Source: an uncultured Bulleidia sp. (GTDB lineage: Bacteria > Bacillota_I > Bacilli_A > Erysipelotrichales > Erysipelotrichaceae). Taken from it: a stretch of 64,000 nucleotides of DNA. The notes below the pieces were generated by a model. It ran no database searches. It saw only the letters and a list, made by a program, of their open reading frames with translations, and was not told the DNA's origin. Shown in pieces: positions 9,236 to 18,430 of this stretch. Location of the stretch: NCBI GenBank assembly GCA_934725105.1, contig CAKVBD010000002.1, positions 41,654 through 105,653 of the forward strand, in the 5' to 3' direction. Made by a program: the position numbers and the translations under genes. The stretch's first letter is position 1. Every line of letters begins with the position of its first letter.

Positions 9236-9241
9236 TATAAT
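9236..9241 (+). promoter_or_regulatory. -10 box very close to the ABC transporter start
   Basis: TATAAT ends 9 bases before the ATG at 9251, so transcription should begin within a few bases of the start codon. No convincing -35. Confidence 0.5.
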
Positions 9242-9250
9242 ATAGGACAT

Positions 9251-12200
9251 ATGTTAGAAATCAAAGATATATCAAAACAGTATAAGACAGGAGATTTGAT
9301 CCAGAAGGCGCTGGATCATGTATCTTTAAATTTAAGAGACAATGAATTTGTCGCAATTTTAGGACCAAGTGGATCTGGGAAAACAACGCTATTGAATATT
9401 ATTGGCGGATTAGATCGCTATGACAGTGGTGATCTAGTCATCAATGGCATTTCTACAAAAAAGTATAAAGATCGTGACTGGGATTCCTATCGTAACCATA
9501 CGATTGGTTTTGTATTCCAGTCATATAACCTGATTCCACATCAGACAGTTCTCGCTAACGTGGAACTTGCCTTAACCATTTCTGGTATTTCAAGAAAAGA
9601 AAGAAAACAGCGTGCAATTGATGCTTTAGAAAAAGTTGGCCTCAAAGAACAGATTCATAAAAAGCCAAACCAGATGTCTGGTGGACAGATGCAAAGAGTT
9701 GCTTTGGCAAGAGCTTTGGTCAATGATCCAGATATTCTTCTTGCGGATGAGCCAACAGGTGCACTGGATTCAGAAACATCTATACAGGTCATGGATCTAT
9801 TGAAAGAAGTTGCGAAAGATCGTCTTGTGGTCATGGTAACGCACAATCCTGAACTTGCCCATCGCTATGCAAATCGTATTGTAAATGTGAAAGATGGACA
9901 TATCTTATCTGATACAAATCCATATGTGATAGAAGAGAAGTCGTTGCCTGCAGTACATAAAAATCTTGGAAAATCATCGATGTCATTTTTGACTGCGCTG
10001 TCTCTTTCTTTAAATAATCTGATGACGAAAAAAGCTAGAACGATCCTTGTTTCGTTTGCGGGATCCATTGGTATCATTGGAATTGCCTTGATTATGTCAT
10101 TATCTAATGGTGTAAATGCGTATATTCAAAATACAGAACAGGAAACTTTATCAGAATATCCTTTAGAAATTGATAAATCTGCTTTTTCTATGACGAGTAT
10201 GATGGGCAATATGGCGGAAGCACATACAAAAGAAAAAACTGGTGAAGTAAATGAAATCGATGTTGTGAGTAACATGTTTTCTGGAATGAGTCAAAATGAT
10301 CTTGCGTCTTTAAAGACATATTTTGATTCTGGAAAGAGTGATATTGATACATATGCAAGAAGCATTGAATATCAATATCATGTTGAACCACAATTGTATT
10401 TATCTGATACAACAAATGGAATCAAGCAGGTCAATCCAAACAATTTAATGGCAAATAGTGGTATTGCCCCAACATCTTCCATGTATTCTTCACAGTTTTC
10501 AATGAATGATTTTAGTGCACTTCCAAAGAATGATTCTTTGTATAGAGACAGCTATGAAGTCAGTGAAGGCAGATGGCCGCAAAATTATAATGAAGCTGTT
10601 GTTGTGCTGTCGAAAGATGGATCATTAACAGATATGACACTCTATTCATTAGGTCTGAAAGATTATAGTGAATTAGAAAAGATTGTTAAAAGCTTTCAGA
10701 ATGAAGAGAGCAGTGATGTAAAAACAACAAGTAAAGAATATCAATATCGGGATTTTATTGGCATTCATTTAAAACTTGTCAATGCATGTGATACATATGC
10801 ATATGATGATGCATTAGGTGTTTATGCATCGAAGAGTAATGATGAAGCGTATATGAAAAATCTGATTGATAAATCGGAAGATATCAATATTGTTGGTGTT
10901 GTAAAGCCAAAAGAAGATGCCAGTATTCAAATGTTGTCTTCTGGTGTCTATTATTCAAGTGATCTTGTAGATCATATCATTCAATATGCATCAAATTCAG
11001 AAATCGTGAAGAAGCAACTGGAACAGCCAGATAAAAATATCTTTACGGGGAAAGCATTTGGAGAAGAAACAAGTGAACTTGATACAGAGCATTTATTTAC
11101 TGTTGATGAAGCAGCACTCGCAAATGCATTTAAAATGGATTCTTCTAAGACCAATATTGATCTATCAAAGTATTTAGATGTTTCCAGCTTATCCAGCAGT
11201 GTGAATGTATCAGATCAAATGATTCAGGAATTGATTTCTTCAAGCTTGAAGCAGGTTTCTCAAGAAGAAGCACAACAGGCATTCACAAATCTTTTACAGT
11301 CATATCGTACATATATGGAAAACACTGATACCAGTGATCCTATGAAACCTTTAGAAGAGTATCTTACAAGTGGAGAAGCAAAAAAAATACTGATACAATC
11401 GATGAGCAGAATCAGTAAGAATGAAACAAACAGTGCATTGATTTCTGCAGCAATTACTTCTTCTTTGAAAGATCTTTATACAACAATTTTAAATGAAAAT
11501 CATGATTCTCTTACGGATTATCTGAATACAGAAGAAGCAAAGCAAAGAATCTATGATACGGTATATTCCACATATCAAAGTGTGCAGCTTGTGATTACAG
11601 ATGATGATCTGAATGGCATCGTTAAGAGTTTACTTGCGGGGTATATGGCAAATGGCGGTTCGTTTGATCAAGATGCCTTTACAAATACTTTCTTTACATA
11701 TCTGAATTCAAAAGAAGGACAGGATGCATTGCATGATGTTGTTTCTGTATTTGTAGATACAGATGCTTTATATTCCAGTGCTTCTAAAATGATCAATACA
11801 CAAACAGCAACATTGATTCAATCAATGTCTTCTTCTATCACACAGGCAATGAATGCGATGGTTCGACAGCTGCCAAATGCATTAAGTATTGATGCAAATG
11901 CATTTACGAATGCATTTCAGATGAATATGGATGCATCACAATTACAGGAAGCACTCATGAGTATGATGTCTTCTTCATCATCTTCAAAAGAATCTAATTT
12001 ATCTACATTGGGATATGCAGATGTAAAGGATCCAAACGAAATTGTGGTCTATCCAAAGGATTTTGAAAGCAAGAGTGAAATCATCAACATATTAGATGCA
12101 TATAATGAAGAAATGAAAAATGCAGACGAAGACAAAGTCATTACATACACGGATCTTGTTGGAACATTGATGACATCTGTGACGGATATTGTGAATGTTA

Positions 12201-12604
12201 TTTCATATGTATTGATTGCCTTTGTGGCAATTTCACTTGTGGTATCTTCCATTATGATTGGTGTCATTACATATATTTCAGTACTGGAAAGACAGAAGGA
12301 AATTGGGATTCTGCGAGCAATTGGAGCTTCAAAACACAATATTTCAAATGTATTCAATGCAGAGACATTTATTACAGGAGCTTTGGCAGGAATCTTTGGG
12401 ATTGGCATAACACTTGTATTGCTTGTTCCAGGCAATGCATTGATTCATTCCTTGACGGGTAGCAATCTAGTTAATGCATCATTACCAATGGGTGCAGCAG
12501 GCATTTTAATTGGATTAAGTATCGTATTAACTTTGATTGGTGGAATCATTCCTTCTAGAAAAGCCGCAAAATTAGATCCAGTAAAAGCACTTAGAACAGA
12601 TTAA
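9251..12604 (+). CDS. Fused ABC transporter, ATPase plus FtsX/MacB-like permease
   Basis: A single 1117-residue chain. Residues 1-225 are an ABC ATPase of the LolD/MacB group: Walker A GPSGSGKTT (39-47), signature MSGGQMQRVALARAL, Walker B ILLADEPTG. A first membrane segment follows near 270-290 (TILVSFAGSIGIIGIALIMS). About 660 extracellular residues rich in Ser, Asp and Asn come next. The last 160 residues hold three membrane helices of the FtsX permease domain, with VLERQKEIGILRAIGAS. Such proteins act as mechanotransmitters or export peptides rather than import. The extracellular part is unusually long. No regulator or partner gene is adjacent. Confidence 0.88.
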   Translation: MLEIKDISKQYKTGDLIQKALDHVSLNLRDNEFVAILGPSGSGKTTLLNIIGGLDRYDSGDLVINGISTKKYKDRDWDSYRNHTIGFVFQSYNLIPHQTVLANVELALTISGISRKERKQRAIDALEKVGLKEQIHKKPNQMSGGQMQRVALARALVNDPDILLADEPTGALDSETSIQVMDLLKEVAKDRLVVMVTHNPELAHRYANRIVNVKDGHILSDTNPYVIEEKSLPAVHKNLGKSSMSFLTALSLSLNNLMTKKARTILVSFAGSIGIIGIALIMSLSNGVNAYIQNTEQETLSEYPLEIDKSAFSMTSMMGNMAEAHTKEKTGEVNEIDVVSNMFSGMSQNDLASLKTYFDSGKSDIDTYARSIEYQYHVEPQLYLSDTTNGIKQVNPNNLMANSGIAPTSSMYSSQFSMNDFSALPKNDSLYRDSYEVSEGRWPQNYNEAVVVLSKDGSLTDMTLYSLGLKDYSELEKIVKSFQNEESSDVKTTSKEYQYRDFIGIHLKLVNACDTYAYDDALGVYASKSNDEAYMKNLIDKSEDINIVGVVKPKEDASIQMLSSGVYYSSDLVDHIIQYASNSEIVKKQLEQPDKNIFTGKAFGEETSELDTEHLFTVDEAALANAFKMDSSKTNIDLSKYLDVSSLSSSVNVSDQMIQELISSSLKQVSQEEAQQAFTNLLQSYRTYMENTDTSDPMKPLEEYLTSGEAKKILIQSMSRISKNETNSALISAAITSSLKDLYTTILNENHDSLTDYLNTEEAKQRIYDTVYSTYQSVQLVITDDDLNGIVKSLLAGYMANGGSFDQDAFTNTFFTYLNSKEGQDALHDVVSVFVDTDALYSSASKMINTQTATLIQSMSSSITQAMNAMVRQLPNALSIDANAFTNAFQMNMDASQLQEALMSMMSSSSSSKESNLSTLGYADVKDPNEIVVYPKDFESKSEIINILDAYNEEMKNADEDKVITYTDLVGTLMTSVTDIVNVISYVLIAFVAISLVVSSIMIGVITYISVLERQKEIGILRAIGASKHNISNVFNAETFITGALAGIFGIGITLVLLVPGNALIHSLTGSNLVNASLPMGAAGILIGLSIVLTLIGGIIPSRKAAKLDPVKALRTD

Positions 12605-12633
12605 CAAGAATGGTAAAAACATTCTTGTTTTTT
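12605..12633 (+). terminator. Terminator of the ABC transporter gene
   Basis: CAAGAATG and CATTCTTG form a perfect 8-bp stem around GTAAAAA, followed by a run of seven T. Confidence 0.85.
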
Positions 12634-12643
12634 AAAATTGCAA

Positions 12644-12657
12644 TGTAAACGTTATCA
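12644..12657 (+). promoter_or_regulatory. cre box upstream of the DUF349 gene
   Basis: TGTAAACGTTATCA matches the cre consensus at all fixed positions. It lies 143 bases before the start codon, in the gap after the ABC terminator, so it should act on the downstream gene. Confidence 0.7.
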
Positions 12658-12799
12658 TTCTGAATAAATTTTCAAAAAGATGGAAAAATCGAAAAAAATA
12701 CGATGAAATCAGTACTTTTTGAATGTTATCGGTTTTCAAAGTAGAAAAAAATGTTGTAGAATATTGAGTATTGTGAAGGACACGAGGAAAAGAGAAATT

Positions 12800-14164
12800 A
12801 TGAACAGACCTGAATTTAATGATGCATTTGCGAAAACAAAACTAAAGCCACATAAGACTTTCGGTGGCAAAGTAGTGGAAATTCTTTATGGTGCAAAAGA
12901 CGCTGAAGGAAATCCATGTGCACCTAGAGAGGGTGTAGAAGACGGACATGGCCGTTGGTTTGGTATTGAAGTAAATGGTGATTATAGAATGTATTCCTGG
13001 ACACATTCTAAAGATGAAGGTGGAAATACAGAGTATGGAACTGACCATGAAGATCACGCATTAGAAGACATGGAAAGTGACATGCTCAAGAAGAGAGAAC
13101 TTGCTAGAAACGCTGAAATTCTTTCAAGAGAATATTCTAGTGAAGATGCAGGTGAAAAGATGGAAGCTTTAAAGAACGAATGGAATGCTTTACCAACATG
13201 GGATACACCTGTTGAAAAGGAATACCAGGTTCGTTTTGACAAGGCTAACGCTGAATTCGCTCCAAGAATGGAAGAAATCAAGAAGAACAAGGAAGAAAAA
13301 GAAGCAATCGTTGCTAAGGCAGAAGAATTAAAGAATGCTGAAAACTTCAGAGATGCTAGAAATGCTTTGAATGATTTGAAGGATGAACTTTATGCAATTG
13401 GTTCTGCTGGTGAAGAAGCTGATCGTGCGATGCGTTCTGCTTTAAACAAGATTGAACGTGAATTACGTGACAAGCAGAGAGAATACAATGCTACACGTGA
13501 TGAAAGAATGTCACAGGCTAAGGAAAAGAAGGAAGCAATTATTGCTGAAGCTAAGAAGCTTACTTCAAACGTTAAGAACTGGAAGAATGCTGGTGATGAA
13601 CTTGCTAAGTTATTTGATGAATGGAAGGCTGCTGGTAATTCTGGTAAGGATGTAGATGATGAATTGTGGGCACAGTTCTCAAATATTCGTAAGGAATTCA
13701 ATACTGCTCGTAATGCATTCTTTGCTGAAAGAAGTGCAAAGTGGGAAGAATCCATCCAGACAAAGGAAAAGCTCATTGCAGAAGCTAAGGAAATTTCTGA
13801 CAAGAAGGATTATGGTTTTGACACAACAAACCGTATGAAGGAATTGGATAAGGAATGGAGAGCTGCTGGATATTCTGGAAAAGAAAAGAACGATGCTCTT
13901 TGGGATGCATTCAATGAAGCTAAGGAAGTATTCTGGTCTGCTAAGAAGAGTGAATCTTTAAAGAAGATCCAGAATATCATTGATCGTAAGAAGAGTGAAC
14001 TTGAAAGTCTCAAGAAGAAGGTTGAAGATCTTCAGTTCAGAATTGAAATCGCTCCAAATCCTAATATGAAGGAAGATTTCGAAAGAGAACTTCACTTGAA
14101 AGAAAACGAAATGGATAAGCTGGAAGCTTCTATTGCAGAAGATGAAAAGAAAATCAGTGAATAA
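12800..14164 (+). CDS. DUF349-repeat protein
   Basis: A 454-residue, highly charged, mostly helical soluble protein with at least three DUF349 repeats, visible as LKNEWNALP, FDEWKAAGNSGKDVDDELWAQFSNIRKEF and LDKEWRAAGYSGKEKNDALWDAF. A distinct N-terminal domain (1-100) precedes them, and a coiled coil of heptad character ends the chain (KKSELESLKKKVEDL). DUF349 function is unclear to me. I chose the ATG at 12800 with GAGGAAAAGAG upstream; the longer frame from 12719 has no ribosome site. Codons favour AAG and GCT more than the neighbours do, as in highly expressed genes. A cre box lies upstream. Confidence 0.85.
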   Translation: MNRPEFNDAFAKTKLKPHKTFGGKVVEILYGAKDAEGNPCAPREGVEDGHGRWFGIEVNGDYRMYSWTHSKDEGGNTEYGTDHEDHALEDMESDMLKKRELARNAEILSREYSSEDAGEKMEALKNEWNALPTWDTPVEKEYQVRFDKANAEFAPRMEEIKKNKEEKEAIVAKAEELKNAENFRDARNALNDLKDELYAIGSAGEEADRAMRSALNKIERELRDKQREYNATRDERMSQAKEKKEAIIAEAKKLTSNVKNWKNAGDELAKLFDEWKAAGNSGKDVDDELWAQFSNIRKEFNTARNAFFAERSAKWEESIQTKEKLIAEAKEISDKKDYGFDTTNRMKELDKEWRAAGYSGKEKNDALWDAFNEAKEVFWSAKKSESLKKIQNIIDRKKSELESLKKKVEDLQFRIEIAPNPNMKEDFERELHLKENEMDKLEASIAEDEKKISE

Positions 14165-14172
14165 TCAAATGA

Positions 14173-14205
14173 GAGATAAGGCTTAGGTCTTATCTTTTTT
14201 TTGTC
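14173..14205 (+). terminator. Terminator of the DUF349 gene
   Basis: AGATAAG and CTTATCT arms around GCTTAGGT, followed by eight T. Confidence 0.8.
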
Positions 14206-14217
14206 TTAAAGGAAATC

Positions 14218-14265
14218 TTTATACAATCTTTATACGTTTTAATATTCTTTAATACATTCTTTAAA
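14218..14265. promoter_or_regulatory. Phased TTTATA-type direct repeats, candidate KdpE sites
   Basis: TTTATA at 14218 and 14229 lie exactly 11 bases apart (two tandem ATCTTTATAC units), and weaker TTTAATA/TTTAAA copies follow at 14248 and 14260. OmpR-class regulators such as KdpE bind direct repeats with about one helical turn spacing, and the E. coli KdpE site contains TTTATA and TTTACA. The repeats sit directly upstream of the potassium operon that encodes a KdpE. Confidence 0.45.
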
Positions 14266-14302
14266 TGATGAAATCTAATATAGAAGCATGAAAGGAGTGT
14301 CT

Positions 14303-15643
14303 ATGCCAAAGGGTTTACGTCATAGAAGAATTCATATTACAACATTCCAGTGGATCATTATGGGATTCATTGGTGTCATATTGATGGGAACATTGTTATT
14401 AATGCTGCCAATCTCTACAAAGCAGAGGATCGTTACAAGTTTCCATGATGCAGCATTTACTGCAGTATCTGCAGTATGTGTAACGGGACTGGTTGTGAAA
14501 GATACAGGCAGCTACTGGTCTACGTTTGGCCAGATGATCATTATTCTTCTGATTCAGATTGGTGGTCTTGGTGTTATTACGATTGCGGTTGCATTTGCGA
14601 TACTTTCTGGAAGAAAGATCAATCTGATGTCTAGAAGTACGATGCAAAGTTCTATTTCTGCACCATACGTTGGAGGTATCGTTCGTTTAACTAGATTTAT
14701 TGTATTAGGAACATTTGCGATTGAAGGAATTGGTGCTCTTCTATTAATGCCACGTTTTATTCCACTTTATGGACTAGAGGGAATATGGATGTCTTTGTTC
14801 CATTCAATCAGTGCATTCTGTAATGCTGGATTTGATATTTTGGGAACAAAGAATAACATGTTTCCATCTCTTGTTGGATTTCAGAGTGATGTTGTGGTAA
14901 ACGTAGTGATCATGCTTCTAATCATGATTGGTGGTATCGGTTTTCTAACGTGGGATGATATTTATCATCATACATATCACTTCAAGAAGTATCGTTTACA
15001 GTCAAAGATTGTTTTAATCACAACATTCTTCCTGGTTGTATTACCTGCAATCTTGTTCTTCTTTGTAGATTTTCAAGCACTGCCTTTGAAAGAAAGAATT
15101 CTTGCTTCTTTGTTTCAGTCAGTAACAACACGTACAGCTGGATTCAATACTGTAGACCTTACAAAGATGTCATCTGCATCAAAAGGTGTTATGACAATCT
15201 TAATGTTGATTGGTGCTTCGCCTAGTTCTACTGCAGGTGGTATGAAGATCACAACATTTATCATCATTGTTACAACAGCTTTCTCCGTATTTAACCAGAA
15301 AGATGAGACGGATCTGTTTGATCGAAGATTTACGATTGCTGCATTACGACAGGCAATGACAATCTTTGTTATGTATCTAACGATGTTCTTTGTTGTAGCG
15401 ATGTTTATTTCCATCCATGATGGATTTACATTGTCAGACTGCTTATTTGAAACCGCATCTGCTGCAGGTACAGTCGGATTGACATTATCTTTAACAACGA
15501 AGCTTTCACATATATCACAGACATTGTTAATGATACTGATGTTTTTAGGAAGAGTTGGAACACTCACTTTGATCTATGCAACAAAGCGTGTATCCAAACA
15601 TGTATATAAGAAAATGCCGGAAGAAATGGTTACGGTAGGATAG
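14303..15643 (+). CDS. ktrB: Ktr/Trk potassium uptake membrane subunit
   Basis: The membrane channel-like subunit for K+ uptake, 446 residues, matching KtrB length. The four selectivity-filter glycines of the TrkH/KtrB fold are visible in VCVTGLVV, AFCNAGFDI, TTRTAGFNT and AAGTVGLT. I chose the ATG at 14303 because AAAGGAG lies 6 bases upstream; an ATG at 14288 overlaps that site. It begins a five- to six-gene operon with the cytosolic gating subunit, a KdpDE-like two-component pair, and phased repeats upstream that may bind KdpE. Confidence 0.92.
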   Translation: MPKGLRHRRIHITTFQWIIMGFIGVILMGTLLLMLPISTKQRIVTSFHDAAFTAVSAVCVTGLVVKDTGSYWSTFGQMIIILLIQIGGLGVITIAVAFAILSGRKINLMSRSTMQSSISAPYVGGIVRLTRFIVLGTFAIEGIGALLLMPRFIPLYGLEGIWMSLFHSISAFCNAGFDILGTKNNMFPSLVGFQSDVVVNVVIMLLIMIGGIGFLTWDDIYHHTYHFKKYRLQSKIVLITTFFLVVLPAILFFFVDFQALPLKERILASLFQSVTTRTAGFNTVDLTKMSSASKGVMTILMLIGASPSSTAGGMKITTFIIIVTTAFSVFNQKDETDLFDRRFTIAALRQAMTIFVMYLTMFFVVAMFISIHDGFTLSDCLFETASAAGTVGLTLSLTTKLSHISQTLLMILMFLGRVGTLTLIYATKRVSKHVYKKMPEEMVTVG

Positions 15644-15654
15644 GAGAAAACGAT

Positions 15655-16311
15655 ATGAAGAATATTTTATTGATTGGTTTAGGTAGATTTGGCAGACACG
15701 TTGCAATTCATTTAAATGAAATGGGATATCAGATCATGGCAGTAGATAAAGCAGAAGATAAAGTCAATGAATGTATTGACTATGTTACAAGTGCTGTGAT
15801 TGGAGATAGTACAAATAGAGATTTCTTGAAGTCTTTAGGTATTGCAAACTATGATGTATGTTTTGTGACAATTGGTGGAAACTTTCAGAATTCTCTTGAA
15901 ACAACATATCAGTTAAAAGAACTTGGCGCAAAGTGTGTAATCTCTAGAGCAGAAAGAGATGTACAGGCAAAGTTCCTGGAAAGAAATGGTGCAGATCATG
16001 TTGTATATCCTGAAAGACAGATGGCAAAATGGACAGCTATCAGATATGCTGCAGATCATATCTTTGACTATATGGAATTGGATGCAGAACATGGTGTATT
16101 TGAAACAGAAGTACCAGAAGAATGGCTTGGAAAAACAATTTCTGAAATAGATATTCGTAAAAAATTCCATTTAAATATTCTTGGTATCAAGAGTAATGGT
16201 AAATTGACTGTTAATTTAACACCGGATACAACATTTGAAAAAAATTCTACGATCCTTGTTTTAGGAGATTACAGAAATCTTGAAAAGTGCTTTAAAAATC
16301 AGAAAGCGTAA
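15655..16311 (+). CDS. ktrA: Ktr/Trk potassium uptake regulatory subunit (RCK)
   Basis: The cytosolic gating ring subunit for KtrB, 218 residues. The RCK_N nucleotide-binding domain starts with LLIGLGRFGRHVA (GxGxxG) and continues to about residue 130; the RCK_C ligand domain follows (EVPEEWLGKTISEIDI to VLGDY). KtrA/KtrC proteins bind ATP/ADP and, through RCK_C, cyclic-di-AMP in other Bacillota. It starts 11 bases after ktrB with AGGAGAAAA ahead of the ATG, and is followed at 5 bases by a small membrane gene. Confidence 0.93.
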   Translation: MKNILLIGLGRFGRHVAIHLNEMGYQIMAVDKAEDKVNECIDYVTSAVIGDSTNRDFLKSLGIANYDVCFVTIGGNFQNSLETTYQLKELGAKCVISRAERDVQAKFLERNGADHVVYPERQMAKWTAIRYAADHIFDYMELDAEHGVFETEVPEEWLGKTISEIDIRKKFHLNILGIKSNGKLTVNLTPDTTFEKNSTILVLGDYRNLEKCFKNQKA

Positions 16312-16316
16312 TTGTT

Positions 16317-16553
16317 ATGATCTGGGTTATTTTGTTGATTGTTTATATTGCATTGCTTAGCTTTGTGGTAAATCATTATTTTTCTAGATTTTTAGATGAA
16401 ATGAGACATCCAGAGAAATATGAATTCAGCGCAAAAGAAAAATCATGCTATGATAATGCAGAGGAAGAAGAATGCAGGAAAATAGAATTAAAACAACATC
16501 ACAAGAACATATTCTCGTATGTTTGTCATCATCCTTCACAAATGAAAAACTGA
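16317..16553 (+). CDS. Small single-pass membrane protein in the potassium operon
   Basis: A 78-residue protein with one N-terminal membrane helix (IWVILLIVYIALLSFVV) and a charged, partly acidic tail. It starts 5 bases after the ktrA stop and overlaps the following kinase start by 82 bases in another frame, so translation is likely coupled. I do not recognise a family. Its position resembles small accessory subunits of K+ systems such as KdpF, but that is only analogy, and the overlap leaves some doubt that the full length is made. Confidence 0.5.
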   Translation: MIWVILLIVYIALLSFVVNHYFSRFLDEMRHPEKYEFSAKEKSCYDNAEEEECRKIELKQHHKNIFSYVCHHPSQMKN

Positions 16554-18430
16554 TCTACAGCTCAAGTGCTTTAGCCAAGGCTTTTCATTGTCCTCTAACA
16601 GCTTTATATATTCAGACATCATCTGCATCTCATATGAAAGAAGATGATGCAAAACGTCTCTCTTCTCATATTGCATTGGCAAAAAGTCTTGGTGCAGAAA
16701 TCGTACAGATTCAGGGAGATGATGTACCTGTATTGATCAGTGAATATGCAAGAGCTTCTCGTGTAACGAAAATTGTGATTGGCAGAAGTGACAATCATAA
16801 ACGCATGTTCTTTTCCAAACAGACCGTAACAGATCGTTTGATTGAACTGTCTAAAAATATTGATATTTATATTATTCCTGATCAAAGCAATCTAGATATG
16901 TATCGAAAAGGAAACTATATCATGCATCAGGATATCATGCCGAAATTCTCAGATATTCTTCCGATGGGACTGATATTGCTTCTTGTGACGGGAATTGGTA
17001 TTTGTTTTCAACATCTTGGATTTACAGATTCTAATATTATTACACTGTATATTCTAGGTGTTCTTTTAACAGCTTTGATTTGTACAAACTATACAAGCTG
17101 TATTATTTCATCTGTTTTAAGTGTTATTGCATTTAATTATTTCTTTACTGAACCTGTTATGACGTTACATGCATATGCTCCGGGATATCCTGTAACGTTT
17201 TTAATCATGTTGATTGCGGGTATTATTACTGGTTCTTCTGCTTCTAAGCTGAAGCAGGATGCTAGACTGCTGGCAAGTGATGCCTATCGTACAAAAGTGC
17301 TGTTTGATACCGATAAGCTGCTTGAAAATACAGATGATCCGAAACAGATCATTCTATTATGTGCCCAGCAGCTTTCACGTCTTTTGAATCGTAAAGTTTT
17401 AGCGATTTCTAAAGATGATGATCATGAACATATTCATATGTATTATCCAGATCGTACATTTGCATATGAACAGCTAAGTAAAGATGATGAAGAAGCAGTA
17501 CAATGGGTGTTTGAAAATCATAAGCAGAAAACAAATCGTGATACGTTGTACTTATCTATTCGTATGAATGAAATTGTTTATGGAGTCATTGGTATCATTC
17601 AGGAAGATACACCAATCAATCCACATGAAAGTTCCATTGCATTGTCTATTTTAGGGGAATGTGCACTTGCTTTAGATAATGAAAGAATCAAAAGAGAAAA
17701 AGAACAGGCAGCCCTTGTTGCGAAAAATGAACAGCTGCGTTCAAATTTACTGAGAACGATTTCTCATGATCTTAGAACACCATTAACTTCTATTTCTGGT
17801 GGTGCAAGCATCTTGATGGATAGTTATCAGGAATTGGATGATGCGGCGAGAAAGCAGATCTTTTCTGATATCTATGATGATAGTGAATGGCTGAAGCAGG
17901 TTGTTGAGAATCTATTGTCGATTACAAGATTTGATGAAGGCAGAATTCAATTGAATTTTTCGGATCAGCTGCTAGATGATGTATTAGCGGAATCTTTGAA
18001 GCATATTGATCGAAAGAGTCAGGAGCATCACATTGAGAAACAGATGGATGATGAATTTATGCTTGTTTATATTGATGCTAGGTTGATCATTCAGGTCATT
18101 GTGAATATTATCAATAATGCGATCAAATATACAGAAGCAGGATCAACGATATTGATCCGTGTGAAAAAACTTGAACATGTTGCACAAGTAGATATTATAG
18201 ATAATGGACCAGGAATCAAAGATGTGAATAAAGAACATATTTTTGAAATGTTCTATACAGGAGAAAAACAGAATGATTCTACTGGCAGATCTCTTGGACT
18301 TGGTTTGGCTTTATGTAAATCAATCATTGAAGCACATCATGGTGAAATTGGTATTTATGATGCTGAACCGCATGGATGTGATTTTAGATTTACATTACCT
18401 TTAAGTGAGGTGAAGATCAATGGCGAATAA
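16472..18430 (+). CDS. KdpD-like sensor histidine kinase lacking the N-terminal KdpD domain
   Basis: A 652-residue kinase with, in order, a universal-stress-protein (Usp) domain (about 1-135), the four-helix DUF4118 membrane domain (about 150-255), a GAF-like region, HisKA with SHDLRTPLTSISGG, and HATPase_c with NIINNAIKY, DNGPGIK and GLGLALCKSI. True KdpD (~900 aa) also has a 210-residue N-terminal ATP-binding domain, absent here. In S. aureus the KdpD Usp domain binds cyclic-di-AMP, so this part may carry the signal. There is no kdpFABC nearby; the linked transporter is Ktr. Overlaps kdpE by 11 bases. Confidence 0.88.
   Translation: MQENRIKTTSQEHILVCLSSSFTNEKLIYSSSALAKAFHCPLTALYIQTSSASHMKEDDAKRLSSHIALAKSLGAEIVQIQGDDVPVLISEYARASRVTKIVIGRSDNHKRMFFSKQTVTDRLIELSKNIDIYIIPDQSNLDMYRKGNYIMHQDIMPKFSDILPMGLILLLVTGIGICFQHLGFTDSNIITLYILGVLLTALICTNYTSCIISSVLSVIAFNYFFTEPVMTLHAYAPGYPVTFLIMLIAGIITGSSASKLKQDARLLASDAYRTKVLFDTDKLLENTDDPKQIILLCAQQLSRLLNRKVLAISKDDDHEHIHMYYPDRTFAYEQLSKDDEEAVQWVFENHKQKTNRDTLYLSIRMNEIVYGVIGIIQEDTPINPHESSIALSILGECALALDNERIKREKEQAALVAKNEQLRSNLLRTISHDLRTPLTSISGGASILMDSYQELDDAARKQIFSDIYDDSEWLKQVVENLLSITRFDEGRIQLNFSDQLLDDVLAESLKHIDRKSQEHHIEKQMDDEFMLVYIDARLIIQVIVNIINNAIKYTEAGSTILIRVKKLEHVAQVDIIDNGPGIKDVNKEHIFEMFYTGEKQNDSTGRSLGLGLALCKSIIEAHHGEIGIYDAEPHGCDFRFTLPLSEVKINGE

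Noticed and set aside
12049..12435. 128-codon minus-strand frame in the ABC fusion gene
   Set aside because: Antisense to the conserved FtsX domain; no supporting start signals.
15115..15567. 150-codon minus-strand frame in ktrB
   Set aside because: Antisense to the conserved channel repeats; no ribosome site or domain.
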